Shown here: piece after piece, positions 46,976 through 55,114 of the stretch
Numbering within the stretch: position 1 is the stretch's first letter
Layout: each line of letters begins with the position of its first letter
From: Streptomyces griseoaurantiacus
Lineage (GTDB): Bacteria > Actinomycetota > Actinomycetes > Streptomycetales > Streptomycetaceae
NCBI GenBank assembly: GCA_014656015.1
Contig: BNBP01000029.1
Coordinates: 1 to 64,000, forward strand
DNA length: 64,000 nucleotides
Direction: 5' to 3'
Made by a program: the position numbers and the translations under genes
The notes under the pieces: generated by a model
The model's input: only the letters and a program-made list of their open reading frames with translations
What the model was told of the DNA's origin: nothing
Databases searched by the model: none

Positions 46976-49084
46976 TCAGCCCCGGTTCAGTTCGAACCAG
47001 ACGACCTTCCCCGTGCTCAACCGCGTCGCCCCCCATCTGCGGGCCAGCCGGTTGACCAGGTACAGCCCGCGTCCGCCCTCGTCCGTCGCCCGCGCCTGCC
47101 GCAGCCGGGGGAGCTGCGGCACGTCGTCGCCCACCTCGCAGCGCAGCACGTCGGTGCGCAGCAGCCGCAGCGTGATCGGCCGGGAGGCGTACCGCACCGC
47201 GTTGGTGACGACCTCGCTGACCAGCAGCTCCACCGAGTCGGTCAGCTCCTCCAGACCCCACCGGGACAGGGCGCGCCGGGCGAGGCGGCGGGCCCGGCCG
47301 GGAGCCGAGTCCTCCGGCTCGAGGAACCAGTACGCCACGTCGCTCGGCGCGATCCCGTCGAAGCGGGCGGCGAGCAGCGCGATGTCGTCGTCCCGGTCGC
47401 CCGGGCCGAGCATGTCGAGCACCTCGTCGCACAGCGCCTCCAGCGGCGGCGGATGGTCGATGCCGGTGAGCTGCGCCGTGGAGGCGAGCTTCTCGCGGAG
47501 CTGCTCGATACCGGTCCACACGTCCCGCAGCCGGGACTCCACCAGGCCGTCCGTGTAGAGCAGCAGCGTGGCGCCGGCGGGCGCGTCCAGCTCGACGGCC
47601 TCGAAGTCCACGCCGCCCACGCCGATCGGGGCGCCCGCGGGCACCCGCAGCACCTCCGCCCGGCCGCCCAGGTGCAGCAGCACCGGCGGCGGGTGCCCGG
47701 CGTTGGCGACGGTGATGCGGTGCGCGACCGGGTCGTAGACCGCGTAGAGGCAGGTCGCCATGCGGTCGGTGCCCAGCCGCTGGGCCTGCTCGTCGAGGTG
47801 GTGCAGCACCTCCTGCGGCGGCAGGTCGAGTCCGGCCAGGGTCTGCGCGGTGGTGCGGAGCTGGCCCATGATCGCGGCGGAGGTCATGGAGTGACCCATG
47901 ACGTCGCCGACGACCAGGGCGACCCTGCTGCCGGGCAGCGGGATGGCGTCGTACCAGTCGCCGCCCACCCGGGCGGTCTCCGCCGCCGGCAGATAGCGCG
48001 AGGCCAGCCGGACGCCGGTGCAGCGCGGCAGGTGCTCGGGGAGCATCGTCCGCTGGAGTTCGTCGGCGATGTAGGCCTCGCGGCCGTAGAGGACCGCCTT
48101 GTCGATGCCGAGCGCGCTGTGCGTGGCGAGCTGCGCGGCCACCAGCAGGTCGTCCGCCTCGAAGGCGGGGCGCTCGGGGCGGCGCAGGAACAGGGCCGCG
48201 CCGATCACCCGGCGGCGGCCGCGCAGCGGGGCGAGGATCGCGTGCTGTCCCGGCGGGACGGGAAGGTCGTCGCCGAGCAGCTCGGGCAGCGCGTCGGCGG
48301 CGCCGGGGGCGTCGGCGAACACCGGGCGCACCCCGCGCAGCACCTCGGCCAGCGCGCCGCCCGGCCGCACCTCGCACAGCTCCTTGGTGAGCGCGGCCAG
48401 GCCCGAGCTCTCCGGTGCGGGCACCGGCAGGATGCCGTCCTCCACGTCGCGCTGCTGAGGGATGCGGTCGGTGCGGCGCAGCCGCAGCTGCAGCGGGCCG
48501 GTGGGCCGCTCGTCGCCGACCGGCAGGGGGTCGCGCAGATAGACGAGGATCGCGTCGGAGAAGGTCGGCACGGTGGCCCGGCACAGTCCCATGACGATCT
48601 CGTCGAGGTCGATGCCGCGGGCGATCCGGCGGGTCGCGGCGCCGACGAAGCGCAGCCGGTCGCCGTCCCGGCGCATCGGCATGGGGCCGTGCGGCGGTGC
48701 CGCCTGCCCCGTGCGCCGCTCCGGTCCCGCGGGCTGGGCGAGGGTCCGCTCCTGCTCGCCCGAGGCCGGCTGCACCGGGATGGTGTCCGGCGCCGGGCGC
48801 GGGCGGTGCGGGCCGGGCTCCTCGGCGGCGGGCTGGGAGTGCTCGGGCCCCTCGTCCAGCGGCAGCGGGGTGCCGGACGGCGTGGACCGGCCGCCCTGAC
48901 CGCCCGCCGAGGCCTGCGGCGCGGCGAGCGGGTCGCCCTCGCCGAGCGGGCCGGCGCCGGTCACGGCGGGGGAGGCGGGGACACGCGGGAGCGCCCCGCG
49001 GGGGTCCGCGGGGCCGGCGCCCGGCTGGGGCGCGGGGACGGCACCGGGCTGGGGCCGTTCATGGGATGTGGGCTGCTCCGTCAC
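46976..49084 (-). CDS. SpoIIE-type serine phosphatase with GAF and HATPase domains
   Basis: This is a 702-residue signalling protein. A low-complexity Pro/Gly/Ala N-terminus (to about residue 145) is followed by a GAF-like domain (RIARGIDLDEIVMGLCRATV, AILAPLRGRRRVIGAALFL). The PP2C/SpoIIE phosphatase then has VGGDWYDAIPLP and VVGDVMGHSMTSAA with the metal Asp residues, and a C-terminal RsbW-like ATPase has SEVVTNAVRYAS and GGRGLYLVNRLARRWG. Such proteins tune anti-sigma partner switching. It starts at GTG 49084. Confidence 0.92.
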   Translation of the reverse strand: MTEQPTSHERPQPGAVPAPQPGAGPADPRGALPRVPASPAVTGAGPLGEGDPLAAPQASAGGQGGRSTPSGTPLPLDEGPEHSQPAAEEPGPHRPRPAPDTIPVQPASGEQERTLAQPAGPERRTGQAAPPHGPMPMRRDGDRLRFVGAATRRIARGIDLDEIVMGLCRATVPTFSDAILVYLRDPLPVGDERPTGPLQLRLRRTDRIPQQRDVEDGILPVPAPESSGLAALTKELCEVRPGGALAEVLRGVRPVFADAPGAADALPELLGDDLPVPPGQHAILAPLRGRRRVIGAALFLRRPERPAFEADDLLVAAQLATHSALGIDKAVLYGREAYIADELQRTMLPEHLPRCTGVRLASRYLPAAETARVGGDWYDAIPLPGSRVALVVGDVMGHSMTSAAIMGQLRTTAQTLAGLDLPPQEVLHHLDEQAQRLGTDRMATCLYAVYDPVAHRITVANAGHPPPVLLHLGGRAEVLRVPAGAPIGVGGVDFEAVELDAPAGATLLLYTDGLVESRLRDVWTGIEQLREKLASTAQLTGIDHPPPLEALCDEVLDMLGPGDRDDDIALLAARFDGIAPSDVAYWFLEPEDSAPGRARRLARRALSRWGLEELTDSVELLVSEVVTNAVRYASRPITLRLLRTDVLRCEVGDDVPQLPRLRQARATDEGGRGLYLVNRLARRWGATRLSTGKVVWFELNRG

Positions 49085-49346
49085 GCGTGTCGAATCCGTC
49101 CGTCGGGGGCTGGGCGCCGCGCGTGCAGTTCGTGCCGCGCCATTCCGGATACCCGCGACACCGGGTCGCGGAACAGGGCTCGCGCGTGCTCAGGGGCCGT
49201 TCTCGCCACACCACCGCACGGCCTGCCGGCGAGGTGGCCGGCCCGTTCCTCGTAGCCCTCGCTCACGGTCTGCCGCCCCTCGGTGACGTAGTGTCAGGCC
49301 CGGCGCCCGCCGCGGGAATTGCCGTCGGGCGCCCTTGCGGAGGACG

Positions 49347-49404
49347 ATCCTACGGTTGGCCCCAGGGGGCGCCACAAGGGTCTCATGCGTCCGTGTGCAC
49401 GGAC
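49347..49404 (-). promoter_or_regulatory. candidate promoter and hairpin upstream of the phosphatase gene
   Basis: On the minus strand TTGTGG (49372-49377) and TAGGAT (49347-49352) are spaced by 19 nt. Just upstream, GTCCGTG-TG-CACGGAC (49389-49404) forms a tight hairpin that could be an operator. The rest of 49085-49458 is GC-rich leader with nothing recognised. Confidence 0.4.
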
Positions 49405-49458
49405 ATACGATGCCGGACACGAGGTGCCGACGCGGGCGCGCGCCCGAGGGAGCCGCCC

Positions 49459-50157
49459 TCATCGGGCCGCCGGGGCGGCGGGCACGGCGTCCCAGTCCTC
49501 CGGCAGCGCCGGTACGGGCCAGCCGGGGTCCGGGCGCCAGTTCTCCCACCCGTCCGCGAACGGCGCGCCCCACGCCCGCACCGCCTCCAGTGCCGCCCGG
49601 CCGGCCTCCCGCACCCGGGCGGCAGCGGCCTCGTCGAGCAGGCCGTCGCGCCGGGCCTGCGCGAACTCGTCCTCGTCGCGCCAGTCCCAGCTCCGGTCCG
49701 GGTAGACGCACAGGTCCAGGAAGTGGTCCTCGGAGTCCACGCCGCCGGACCAGCGGGTCAACGGCTCCTCGAGGTTGACGTACCAGTTCTTGAAGCGCCA
49801 GCCCGGCTCCCAGAACAGCCACACCGACCAGGGCTCGCCGGGGCGGGCCAGCTTGAGGACGCCGGTGCCGAACCAGTGGCCGCGGTGCGTGGTGCGGGGC
49901 GTGGTGTAGCGGCTGGCGAGGGGCTCCAGGTGGACGGGGCGGCCGTCCGCGAGGGCCGGCCGGACGCAGTCGGTGCCGGGCGCCAGCCAGACGGCGAGCA
50001 GGTCCTCCTCGTCCCGGACGACGGTCACGGGGCGGGCGATGTGGATGCGCGGGCCGGCGTTCTCGCGGTACCGCCACAGGATGGGGGTGCCGGGTTCCCA
50101 GTGGGGCACTCCGGCGCCCCGCTCCCTCTGCCTCACGGCTCCAGAGTCCTCTGCCAT
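49459..50157 (-). CDS. DUF402 domain protein
   Basis: This is a 232-residue soluble protein. The DUF402 core is WLFWEPGWRFKNWYVNLEEP followed by DHFLDLCVYPDRSWDWRDEDE (core DLCVYPDRSWDWRDEDE). In this family the acidic residues bind metal, and some members are nucleoside phosphatases (FomD-like). ATG 50157 starts before the conserved region. It lies 56 nt downstream of fumC on the same strand and may be read from it. Confidence 0.85.
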   Translation of the reverse strand: MAEDSGAVRQRERGAGVPHWEPGTPILWRYRENAGPRIHIARPVTVVRDEEDLLAVWLAPGTDCVRPALADGRPVHLEPLASRYTTPRTTHRGHWFGTGVLKLARPGEPWSVWLFWEPGWRFKNWYVNLEEPLTRWSGGVDSEDHFLDLCVYPDRSWDWRDEDEFAQARRDGLLDEAAAARVREAGRAALEAVRAWGAPFADGWENWRPDPGWPVPALPEDWDAVPAAPAAR

Positions 50158-50213
50158 GCGGAAATACTAGGGTCTCCCGTTCGGCTCCTCCCGGCCCCGC
50201 GGGGCCGGGCCGC

Positions 50214-51647
50214 TCAGGGGTGGGTCATACGGAGGACGTCGAGCGCCTCGTCCAGCTGCTCCGCGGTCAGCAGCCCGCGCTCCACGTAGCCGCCCTCCTC
50301 CACGACCTCCCGGATCGTCCGCCGTTCGGCCAGGGACTTCTTGGCCACCCTGGCCGCCTCCTCGTAGCCGAGGTACTTGTTCAGCGGCGTGACCACCGAG
50401 GGCGAGGACTCCGCGTACTCGCGGGCCCGCTCCCGGTGCGCGACGATCCCGTCCACGGTCCGGTCGGCCAGCAGCCGGGACACGTTCGCCAGCAGCCGCA
50501 CCGACTCCAGCACGTTCTTCGCGATGACCGGAAGCATCACGTTCAGCTCGAAGTTGCCGGCGGCCCCGGCCGCCGCCACCGTCGCGTCGTTCCCGGTCAC
50601 CTGGGCGGCCACCATCAGCACCGCCTCGGGAATGACCGGATTCACCTTCCCCGGCATGATCGAGGAGCCCGGCTGGAGGTCCGGCAGGCTGATCTCGGCC
50701 AGTCCGGTGCGCGGGCCGGAGGACATCCACCGCAGATCGTTGGCGATCTTCGTCAGGCCGACCGCGATCGTCCGGAGCTGCCCGCTGGTCTCCACGACGC
50801 CGTCCCGCGCGCCCTGCGCCTCGAAGTGGTTGCGCGCCTCGGTCAGCGGCAGCCCGGTGGCGCGGGCGACCTCGGCGATCACGGCGGCGGAGAACCCGGG
50901 CGGGGTGTTGATGCCGGTGCCGACCGCCGTGCCGCCCAGCGGCAGCTCGGCGAGCCGGGGGAGCGAGGCCGTCAGCCGCTCCACCCCGTACCGCACCTGT
51001 GCCGCGTAGCCGCCGAACTCCTGGCCGAGGGTGACGGGCGTGGCGTCCATCAGATGCGTGCGACCGGACTTCACCACGTCCGCGAACTCCTCGGCCTTGC
51101 GCTCGAGGGCGGCCGCCAGGTGTTCGAGGGCCGGAATCAGGTCCCGGGTCACGGCGGCGGTGGCCGCGATGTGCAGCGAGGAGGGGAAGACGTCGTTGGA
51201 CGACTGGGAGGCGTTCACGTGGTCGTTGGGGTGGACGTCCCGGCCGAGCCGCTCGGTGGCCAGGGTCGCGACGACCTCGTTGGTGTTCATGTTGGACGAG
51301 GTGCCGGAGCCCGTCTGGAACACGTCGACCGGGAAGTGCGCGTCCCAGCGCCCCTCGGCGACCTCGGCGGCCGCGTCCGCGATCGCCTCCGCGACGTCCT
51401 TGTCGACGACGCCCAGCTCCGCGTTGACCTTGGCCGCGGCGCCCTTGATCCGGGCCAGCGCCTCGATGTGGGCGCGCTCCAGGCGCTGCCCGGAGACGGG
51501 GAAGTTCTCCACGGCCCGCTGGGTCTGCGCCCGCCACTTCGCCCGGGCGGGCACGCGGACCTCTCCCATGGAGTCGTGCTCGATGCGGTAGTCCCGGCCG
51601 TCATCGCGGCCGTCGTCAGCGGTGTCAGCAGTGTGCGTCGTCGTCAT
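50214..51647 (-). CDS. fumC: class II fumarate hydratase
   Basis: This is a 477-residue oxygen-stable fumarase. Visible signatures are TGSGTSSNMNTNEV, NDHVNASQSSNDVFPS, KSGRTHLMDATP and the superfamily motif GSSIMPGKVNPV. It interconverts fumarate and malate in the TCA cycle. The N-terminal Thr/Asp-rich extension of about 20 residues is variable. A separate class I fumarase is encoded at 55115-56782, so this window holds both types. Confidence 0.96.
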   Translation of the reverse strand: MTTTHTADTADDGRDDGRDYRIEHDSMGEVRVPARAKWRAQTQRAVENFPVSGQRLERAHIEALARIKGAAAKVNAELGVVDKDVAEAIADAAAEVAEGRWDAHFPVDVFQTGSGTSSNMNTNEVVATLATERLGRDVHPNDHVNASQSSNDVFPSSLHIAATAAVTRDLIPALEHLAAALERKAEEFADVVKSGRTHLMDATPVTLGQEFGGYAAQVRYGVERLTASLPRLAELPLGGTAVGTGINTPPGFSAAVIAEVARATGLPLTEARNHFEAQGARDGVVETSGQLRTIAVGLTKIANDLRWMSSGPRTGLAEISLPDLQPGSSIMPGKVNPVIPEAVLMVAAQVTGNDATVAAAGAAGNFELNVMLPVIAKNVLESVRLLANVSRLLADRTVDGIVAHRERAREYAESSPSVVTPLNKYLGYEEAARVAKKSLAERRTIREVVEEGGYVERGLLTAEQLDEALDVLRMTHP

Positions 51648-51809
51648 CGTCGTCGTACCTCCGGGAACGTGAGCGTGCGCGGGGCGCGGCGGTATTCCCG
51701 CGCGCCGTCCGCCTTCCGTACGTCTTCCCGGTGCCGCCTTCCCCGTCCCGGCCGTCCCGCGCCTGCCGCTCCCGGCGAGCGGGCGCGGCGACCACGGCGG
51801 CTGCGGCGG

Positions 51810-52331
51810 CTACGACGGCTCGAGCGCCTTCGCCATCTCGGCCAGCCGGGTGAAGGAGGCCGTGCCCGTCACCAGCGTCGTGGCGCCCTTGTCCTCGAGC
51901 ACGAGCGCGTCGTAGCGCCCGCCGGTGTAGTGCCGCCAGACGCGGCCGTCGATCTCCTGGGTGGTCTTCGTGGGCTCCGAGCCCCGGCTCGCCTCGTCGA
52001 TGAACCTGGCCGCCTTCTGAGTGGACTGTTCGATCGCCACGTATTGACCCTTCGGATCCTGGAAACCCAGATGCCAGTGGTCGAAGGAGGAGCCGTCGAA
52101 ACGGACGGAGGTGGCCTTCCAGCTGTCGGGCAGCCCTTCGGGCGCCTCGACGGGGTAGGAGGCCGCGCGACGGGCGGTGACGAGCTCCACGTCGTAGCTC
52201 ACCCGCTTGATGTCGGGGGCCGAGTCGTCGTGCGGGAGGAAGAGGTAGATGACCCCTGCCATCAGCCCGATGAGGACCAGGGAGAGGACCAGGTCCCGGA
52301 CCGTCTTCTGCTTGCCGTTCGTACCAGCCAC
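51810..52331 (-). CDS. DUF4245 single-pass membrane protein
   Basis: This is a 173-residue protein. A short cytoplasmic part is followed by one helix (LVLSLVLIGLMAGVIYLFL) and an exported domain with VSYDVELVTARRAASYPVEAPEGLP, WHLGFQDPKGQYVAIEQS and GRVWRHYTGG, as in the actinobacterial DUF4245 family. The function is unknown. It is divergent from glpX. The same neighbour relation is common in Streptomyces. Confidence 0.88.
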   Translation of the reverse strand: MAGTNGKQKTVRDLVLSLVLIGLMAGVIYLFLPHDDSAPDIKRVSYDVELVTARRAASYPVEAPEGLPDSWKATSVRFDGSSFDHWHLGFQDPKGQYVAIEQSTQKAARFIDEASRGSEPTKTTQEIDGRVWRHYTGGRYDALVLEDKGATTLVTGTASFTRLAEMAKALEPS

Positions 52332-52457
52332 GCCCCTATCGTCGCAGGTGCCCGGCTCCGCTCATCCGTGGGGCCCCCTGCTCATTCTGCTCACTCGGGG
52401 ATACAGTCGGGCCCATACCCTCATCCGGCCGTCGCCGTATCAGAAAGGTGCGCTCCG

Positions 52458-53495
52458 ATGACCGAGAACCACCATCACCTGCCTTCCGAGCTCGAGGTCC
52501 CCTCCGAGGCCCCCGACCGCAACCTCGCCCTGGAACTGGTCCGGGTCACCGAGGCCGCCGCCATGGCCGCCGGCCGCTGGGTCGGCCGGGGCGAGAAGAA
52601 CGGGGCCGACGGCGCGGCCGTGCGCGCGATGCGCACCCTCGTCTCCACCGTCTCGATGAACGGCGTCGTCGTCATCGGCGAGGGGGAGAAGGACGAGGCC
52701 CCGATGCTCTTCAACGGGGAGCACGTCGGCGACGGCACCGGACCCGAGTGCGACATCGCCGTCGACCCCATCGACGGCACCACGCTGACCGCCGGCGGCA
52801 TGCCCAACGCCATCGCGGTGCTCGCCGCCGCCGACCGCGGCACGATGTTCGACCCCTCCGCCGTCTTCTACATGGACAAGCTGGTCACCGGCCCCGAGGC
52901 CGCCGACTACGTGGACATCAACGCCCCCGTCCACGTCAACATCCGCCGGGTCGCCAAGGCGAAGAACTCCACCCCCGAGGACGTCACCGTCGTCATCCTC
53001 GACCGGCCGCGCCACACGGACCTGATCCGTGAGGTGCGGGCCACCGGCGCGCGCATCAAGCTGATCTCCGACGGCGACGTGGCCGGCTCCATCCTCGCCC
53101 TGCGCGAGGGCACCGGCATCGACCTGCTGCTGGGCGTGGGCGGCACGCCCGAGGGCATCATCTCCGCCTGCGCGGTGAAGTGCCTGGGCGGCACCCTCCA
53201 GGGCAAGCTCTGGCCCAAGGACGAGGCCGAACGGCAGCGCGCCCTGGACGCCGGGCACGACCTGGACCGGGTCCTGACCACCGACGACCTGGTCTCCGGC
53301 GAGAACGTCTTCTTCGTCGCCACGGGGATCACCGACGGGGAACTCCTGCGCGGGGTGCGCTACCGCTCGGAGACGGCGACGACCGACTCCATCGTGATGC
53401 GCTCGAAGTCCGGGACGGTGCGGCGGATCGACTCCGTCCACCGCCTCAGCAAGCTCCGGGCGTACTCCACGGTCGACTTCGACCGCGGACTGTAG
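52458..53495 (+). CDS. glpX: class II fructose-1,6-bisphosphatase GlpX
   Basis: This is a 345-residue protein. VVIGEGEKDEAPMLFNGE and the metal-binding motif VDPIDGTTLTAGG are visible, with GVGGTPEGIISACAVKCLGG near the C-terminal third. It hydrolyses fructose-1,6-bisphosphate in gluconeogenesis. ATG 52458 has AAAGGTG upstream, and the N-terminal His-rich stretch (ENHHHLPSE) is variable. Confidence 0.95.
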   Translation: MTENHHHLPSELEVPSEAPDRNLALELVRVTEAAAMAAGRWVGRGEKNGADGAAVRAMRTLVSTVSMNGVVVIGEGEKDEAPMLFNGEHVGDGTGPECDIAVDPIDGTTLTAGGMPNAIAVLAAADRGTMFDPSAVFYMDKLVTGPEAADYVDINAPVHVNIRRVAKAKNSTPEDVTVVILDRPRHTDLIREVRATGARIKLISDGDVAGSILALREGTGIDLLLGVGGTPEGIISACAVKCLGGTLQGKLWPKDEAERQRALDAGHDLDRVLTTDDLVSGENVFFVATGITDGELLRGVRYRSETATTDSIVMRSKSGTVRRIDSVHRLSKLRAYSTVDFDRGL

Positions 53496-53582
53496 CGGCG
53501 AGACCAGGGGCGGGGCGGGTCACGGGCGGGGCGCCCTTCGCGGCTGCCTCACGGGGCCGCACGGGGGCGTCCCCGACCGGGT

Positions 53583-53948
53583 CTACCCCGCCGCCGCTAT
53601 CGTCGCGCCCGCCGCCTTCTTCAGCTCCACGTCCCGGCGGCGCCGCCGGGCCAGTACCACGCGCCGTTCCGCCGCGGTCAGCCCGCCCCACACCCCGTAG
53701 GGCTCCGGCTGCACCAGCGCGTGCTCCCGGCACTCCACCATCACCGGGCACCGCGCGCAGACCCGCTTCGCCGCCTCCTCGCGCGACAGCCGTGCCGCGG
53801 TCGGCTCCTTGGACGGTGCGAAGAACAGTCCTGCCTCGTCGCGCCGGCACACGGCCTCCGTGTGCCACGGGGCGTCCTGGTCCCGCCCGGGTCCCCGCTG
53901 GGAGGGAACTGCGGCGACCTGCAGGGACGAATGCGGCGGTTGCAGCAC
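53583..53948 (-). CDS. wblI: WhiB-family [4Fe-4S] transcription factor
   Basis: This is a 121-residue protein with the four cluster Cys: Cys34 in AVCRRDE, then Cys64, Cys67 and Cys73 in VCARCPVMVEC. The family turn GVWGG and a basic C-terminal tail (RRRRRDVELKK) follow. WhiB proteins bind sigma factor region 4 and regulate development or redox responses. Position next to glpX fits the S. coelicolor gene named wblI. That name rests on context. Confidence 0.92.
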   Translation of the reverse strand: MLQPPHSSLQVAAVPSQRGPGRDQDAPWHTEAVCRRDEAGLFFAPSKEPTAARLSREEAAKRVCARCPVMVECREHALVQPEPYGVWGGLTAAERRVVLARRRRRDVELKKAAGATIAAAG

Positions 53949-54054
53949 GGTCTACTCCTGACGACGGCTTCGCGAGCGAGAGACGATGCAGCAAGCCTTA
54001 CCCGCTGTGCGGGGGCCTAAGCGTGGCGTTCCGACTCCCGGGCCGCCTGCCGTT

Positions 54055-54849
54055 TCACAGCCCCATGCGCCGCCGCATCTTCCGGTCGGCCTCCTCCAGC
54101 TTGCGGCTGACCTTGCGTTCCCATGTCCCGGCGGATTTCCGGTCCATGCTCTGCGAGACCCGCTCCGACACCCGCTCCAGGATGTCCGCGACCAGCCGGC
54201 CCTTGCGGGGCGTGGCCTCGACATTGCCCAGCACCGCCCAGCCGTCGACGAAGACCGTGGGCGCCTGGGGATCGCCCGAGTCCAGCGGGCTGACCTCGAA
54301 GTTGCCCAGCACGCCGCCGCCGGTGCCGCGCATCGACACGTTCTCCGGGACGCGCACCTGCACGTCGCCGAAGACGGATATCGCCTTCACGACGATCTGC
54401 TGGTACTCGAACAGGGCCTCGCTCAGGTCGATCTCGACGCTGCCGAAGATCGCGTACGCGTGGATGCGCCGGCCGGCCCGCCAACGGCCCCTGCGCACCG
54501 CGGCGCTGAACACCGCGACCACGTTCTCGTCGGCCTCCGCCGGTATCGCGGTGGTGGGGCGGTGCGGCGGCGCCGTGTGCGAGGCGGACGGGCGGGGGCC
54601 CTGGGCGGCGGGCAGGTCCCGTACGAAGGCGTCGAGTTCGCCGACCGTCTTGGCGGCGAGCACGCCCTCGACGCGCTCGGCGTGCTCCTCGGCGGTGAGC
54701 CGCCCCTCGGACAGGGCGTCGCGCAGCATGTCGGCGATGCGGTCCCGGTCGGCGTCCGAGCAGCGCAGCTCGGTCGGTGGCAGGGGCCGGTCACCGGCGG
54801 GGGAGTCGGGCCGGGCATCGGTCGGGGCGGGGCTCTTCTTCAGGTCCAC
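54055..54849 (-). CDS. DUF1707 domain protein with cell-wall-active-antibiotic-response-like C-terminus
   Basis: This is a 264-residue protein. The N-terminal DUF1707/SHOCT-like module ELRCSDADRDRIADMLRDAL plus GRLTAEEHAERV is typical of actinobacteria. A linker follows, then a beta-helix-like domain (VVAVFSAAVRRGRW, IHAYAIFGSVEIDLS, VFGDVQVRVPENV, WAVLGNVEAT) similar to LiaF/DUF2154 proteins, and a basic C-terminal helix. There is no transmembrane segment. It is probably envelope-stress related. Confidence 0.85.
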   Translation of the reverse strand: MDLKKSPAPTDARPDSPAGDRPLPPTELRCSDADRDRIADMLRDALSEGRLTAEEHAERVEGVLAAKTVGELDAFVRDLPAAQGPRPSASHTAPPHRPTTAIPAEADENVVAVFSAAVRRGRWRAGRRIHAYAIFGSVEIDLSEALFEYQQIVVKAISVFGDVQVRVPENVSMRGTGGGVLGNFEVSPLDSGDPQAPTVFVDGWAVLGNVEATPRKGRLVADILERVSERVSQSMDRKSAGTWERKVSRKLEEADRKMRRRMGL

Positions 54850-54867
54850 GGCAGCAGCGTACCCAAA

Positions 54868-54881
54868 CGCGATAGATCGCG
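54868..54881. promoter_or_regulatory. CGCGAT-AG-ATCGCG dyad upstream of the DUF1707 gene
   Basis: This is a perfect 6+2+6 inverted repeat 19 nt before the DUF1707 start codon, within the divergent region to the fumarase. It is a candidate operator. Similar CGCGAT-rich dyads accompany envelope-stress and PadR-regulated genes, but the regulator is not known. Confidence 0.5.
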
Positions 54882-54910
54882 ACTAGCCCTTGTCGAAAGC
54901 TGTGGAAAAC

Positions 54911-54966
54911 CGTGCGCGGGCGGGAACCGTGCGCGGGCGCGGGGTCGCGAGCCCCGTGCGCGGGCG
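54911..54966. repeat. three copies of a 12-bp repeat in the fumarase upstream region
   Basis: CGTGCGCGGGCG occurs at 54911-54922, 54928-54939 and 54955-54966, all in the same orientation, with related sequence between. The rest of 54850-55114 shows only the dyad at 54868. Confidence 0.6.
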
Positions 54967-55114
54967 CCGGGTCGCGGGGTGCGCGCAAGTGAGCCGTACC
55001 TCACCCTCACGCCCCGACCGGCAGGTCATACGCTGGTGGGCGCTGCCAACGGAGGCCGGCCGTCGTCGCTGAGGAAGCCCGCGACGCGTCATGTCGAGTG
55101 AGGAATGGGCGAGA

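Noticed and set aside
46250..49255. 1001-codon plus-strand frame
   Set aside because: It is antisense to the TetR and SpoIIE-type genes, which have full domain patterns.
50220..52457. Long plus-strand frame antisense to fumC
   Set aside because: It is a shadow of fumC and of the DUF4245 gene. Only the part from ATG 52458 (glpX) is real.
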